A stretch of 64,000 bases of DNA from Herpetosiphonaceae bacterium (lineage in GTDB: Bacteria; Chloroflexota; Chloroflexia; Chloroflexales; Herpetosiphonaceae). The position numbers were made by a program, and so were the translations under genes. Each line of letters begins with the position of its first letter. Within the stretch, counting starts at the first letter, position 1. This document shows, piece by piece, positions 63,119-64,000 of this stretch. Where the stretch lies: assembly GCA_026003835.1 (NCBI GenBank), contig BPHZ01000003.1, positions 124,001-188,000 of the forward strand, written 5' to 3'. The notes below the pieces were generated by a model that was not told the origin of the DNA, searched no databases, and worked only from the letters and a program-made list of their open reading frames with translations.

Positions 63119-64000
63119 GTGACTAGTACGAAGAAAACCCGACTTTTGACAGGAACTCGGCCGACGGGCAAGCTGCATCTCGGCCATTACATCGGGACCT
63201 ATAAGAACCGACTCCAGCTGCAGGATCAGTACGAATGTTTCTTTCTGATCGCCGACCTACATGTGCTGACGACGCGATCGACCAGGGAGGATGTGCGCGA
63301 GATCCCTCAAAATATTCGTGACCTGGTTCTCGACGAGCTAGCGCTTGGCATCGACCCCGAAAAGAGCACGACCTATGTGCAGTCGGCGGTCAAGGAGATC
63401 TACCAACTCAACTTGATCTTCGAAATGCTTGTAACGGTCTCACGCCTCTCGCGCCTGCCCAGCATCAAGGAGATGGCGCGCAACGCCCCATATGGAGGAG
63501 GAAACCATCCCCTTTGGGCTGCTGGGCTATCCGGTGCTGCAGGCGGCCGATATCCTGCTGCCGCGGGCTGAGATCGTTCCCGTGGGGAAGGATAATGAGG
63601 CGCACGTCGAAATTACGCGGGAGATCGCCCGCCGCTTCAATTATCTCTACGGCGATGTCTTCCCCGAGCCGGCAAGTATGGTTCCGGAGGGTGGGCACGC
63701 TGCCGGGCATCGACGGCCAGAGCAAGATGAGCAAGAGCGCCGGTAATGCCATCTACCTCTCCGACGACGCTAAGACTGTCGAGCAGAAGGTGCGCAGCAT
63801 GTACACCGACCCCAATCGTATCCGCGCCGATATCCCTGGTCGCGTCGAGGGCAACCCGGTCTTTATCTATCACGATGCCTTCAACCCCAATAGGGAAGAG
63901 GTCGAGGGATCTGAAGGAGCGCTACCGCGCCGGTCGTGTCGGCGATGTCGAGGTCAAGAAGAAGCTGGCGGCGGCGATCAACAATTTTCTCGATCCGATC
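63119..64000 (+). CDS. trpS: Tryptophanyl-tRNA synthetase (partial, three frameshifts)
   Basis: Charges tRNA-Trp; runs off the right edge. GTG 63119 with GAGGTG four bases upstream. The H-I-G-H-like motif is [10 protein letters not shown] and, after repair, KMSKS reads SKMSKSAGN. Deleting one base from each of C4 63486-63489, G3 63689-63691 and G3 63906-63908 restores [34 protein letters not shown] and [17 protein letters not shown]. Three +1 errors in 430 bases suggest poor contig-end quality. Downstream of trpB2 and probably under the same T-box. Confidence 0.9.

Overview
The window looks like a chromosomal contig from a GC-rich (about 60 percent GC), Chloroflexi-like bacterium, probably of the Chloroflexales (Roseiflexus/Chloroflexus type). 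That placement is inferred from family content: a bactofilin next to a DUF4446 protein, many proline/threonine-rich lipoproteins with TM anchors, a T-box controlled trpB2-trpS pair, and GC-rich palindromic repeats. No rRNA is present to fix it. There is no sign of a prophage, plasmid or intact IS; gene order is housekeeping and transport with short accessory stretches.

Layout. 1-1.1 kb: ribosomal protein operon rplU-rpmA-rpmE (minus). 1.2-6.2 kb: a plus-strand run of envelope and cell-shape genes (FG-GAP-like protein, glucosaminidase-like protein, M23/LytM protein, DUF4446, bactofilin, FtsB/DivIC-like protein, DUF4177-like protein, GT2 glycosyltransferase). 6.2-9.2 kb: pyruvate kinase, ComEA-like protein, small membrane protein. 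9.3-15.5 kb: a GH13-fold protein with replaced catalytic acids, a PAS-GGDEF-EAL protein and a class III cyclase. 15.3-21 kb: methyltransferase, DUF2357/PD-(D/E)XK nuclease, a tandem hairpin-repeat array, an AlbA_2/HATPase regulator and two GNATs. 21-26.9 kb: DUF5679 protein, nfo, a terpenoid-cyclase-repeat protein, lspA, an esterase and a zinc-ribbon membrane protein. 26.9-30.8 kb: a degenerate cyanophycin-synthetase-like gene, a molybdopterin-binding-like protein coupled to an AEC permease, and a 2Fe-2S protein. 30.8-34.7 kb: a ferric-iron ABC transporter with a palindrome over its promoter. 34.9-39.3 kb: a PLP sulfur-metabolism enzyme and a TPM-domain/coiled-coil pair. 39.5-44.3 kb: HAD phosphatase, YhhQ, a direct repeat and a secreted subtilase. 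44.5-44.8 kb: two CAT-anticodon tRNAs. 44.9-49.2 kb: an ABC-2 exporter operon with a large exoprotein. 49.5-50.7 kb: GYD and SDR genes. 50.9-56 kb: complete livKHMGF. 56-59.3 kb: LysM-deacetylase lipoprotein and two polytopic proteins. 59.3-60.8 kb: PEBP and methyltransferase. 61-64 kb: a divergent small transcript, then a T-box leader, trpB2 and trpS (cut by the right edge).

At least ten genes are broken by frameshifts, and nearly every one is repaired by deleting one base from a short mononucleotide run. I read this as homopolymer over-calling in the assembly rather than gene decay, and give whole-gene coordinates for these loci. The observations most worth a second look are: the CphA-like gene without ATP-grasp or P-loop; the GH13-like protein with all three catalytic acids changed; the divergent short transcript at 61 kb, which has a consensus promoter and tandem terminators but only a 32-residue Cys-containing ORF; the hairpin repeat family (tandem at 17.8-18.2 kb, single copies upstream of other genes); and the nuclease/AlbA_2 pair flanking the array.
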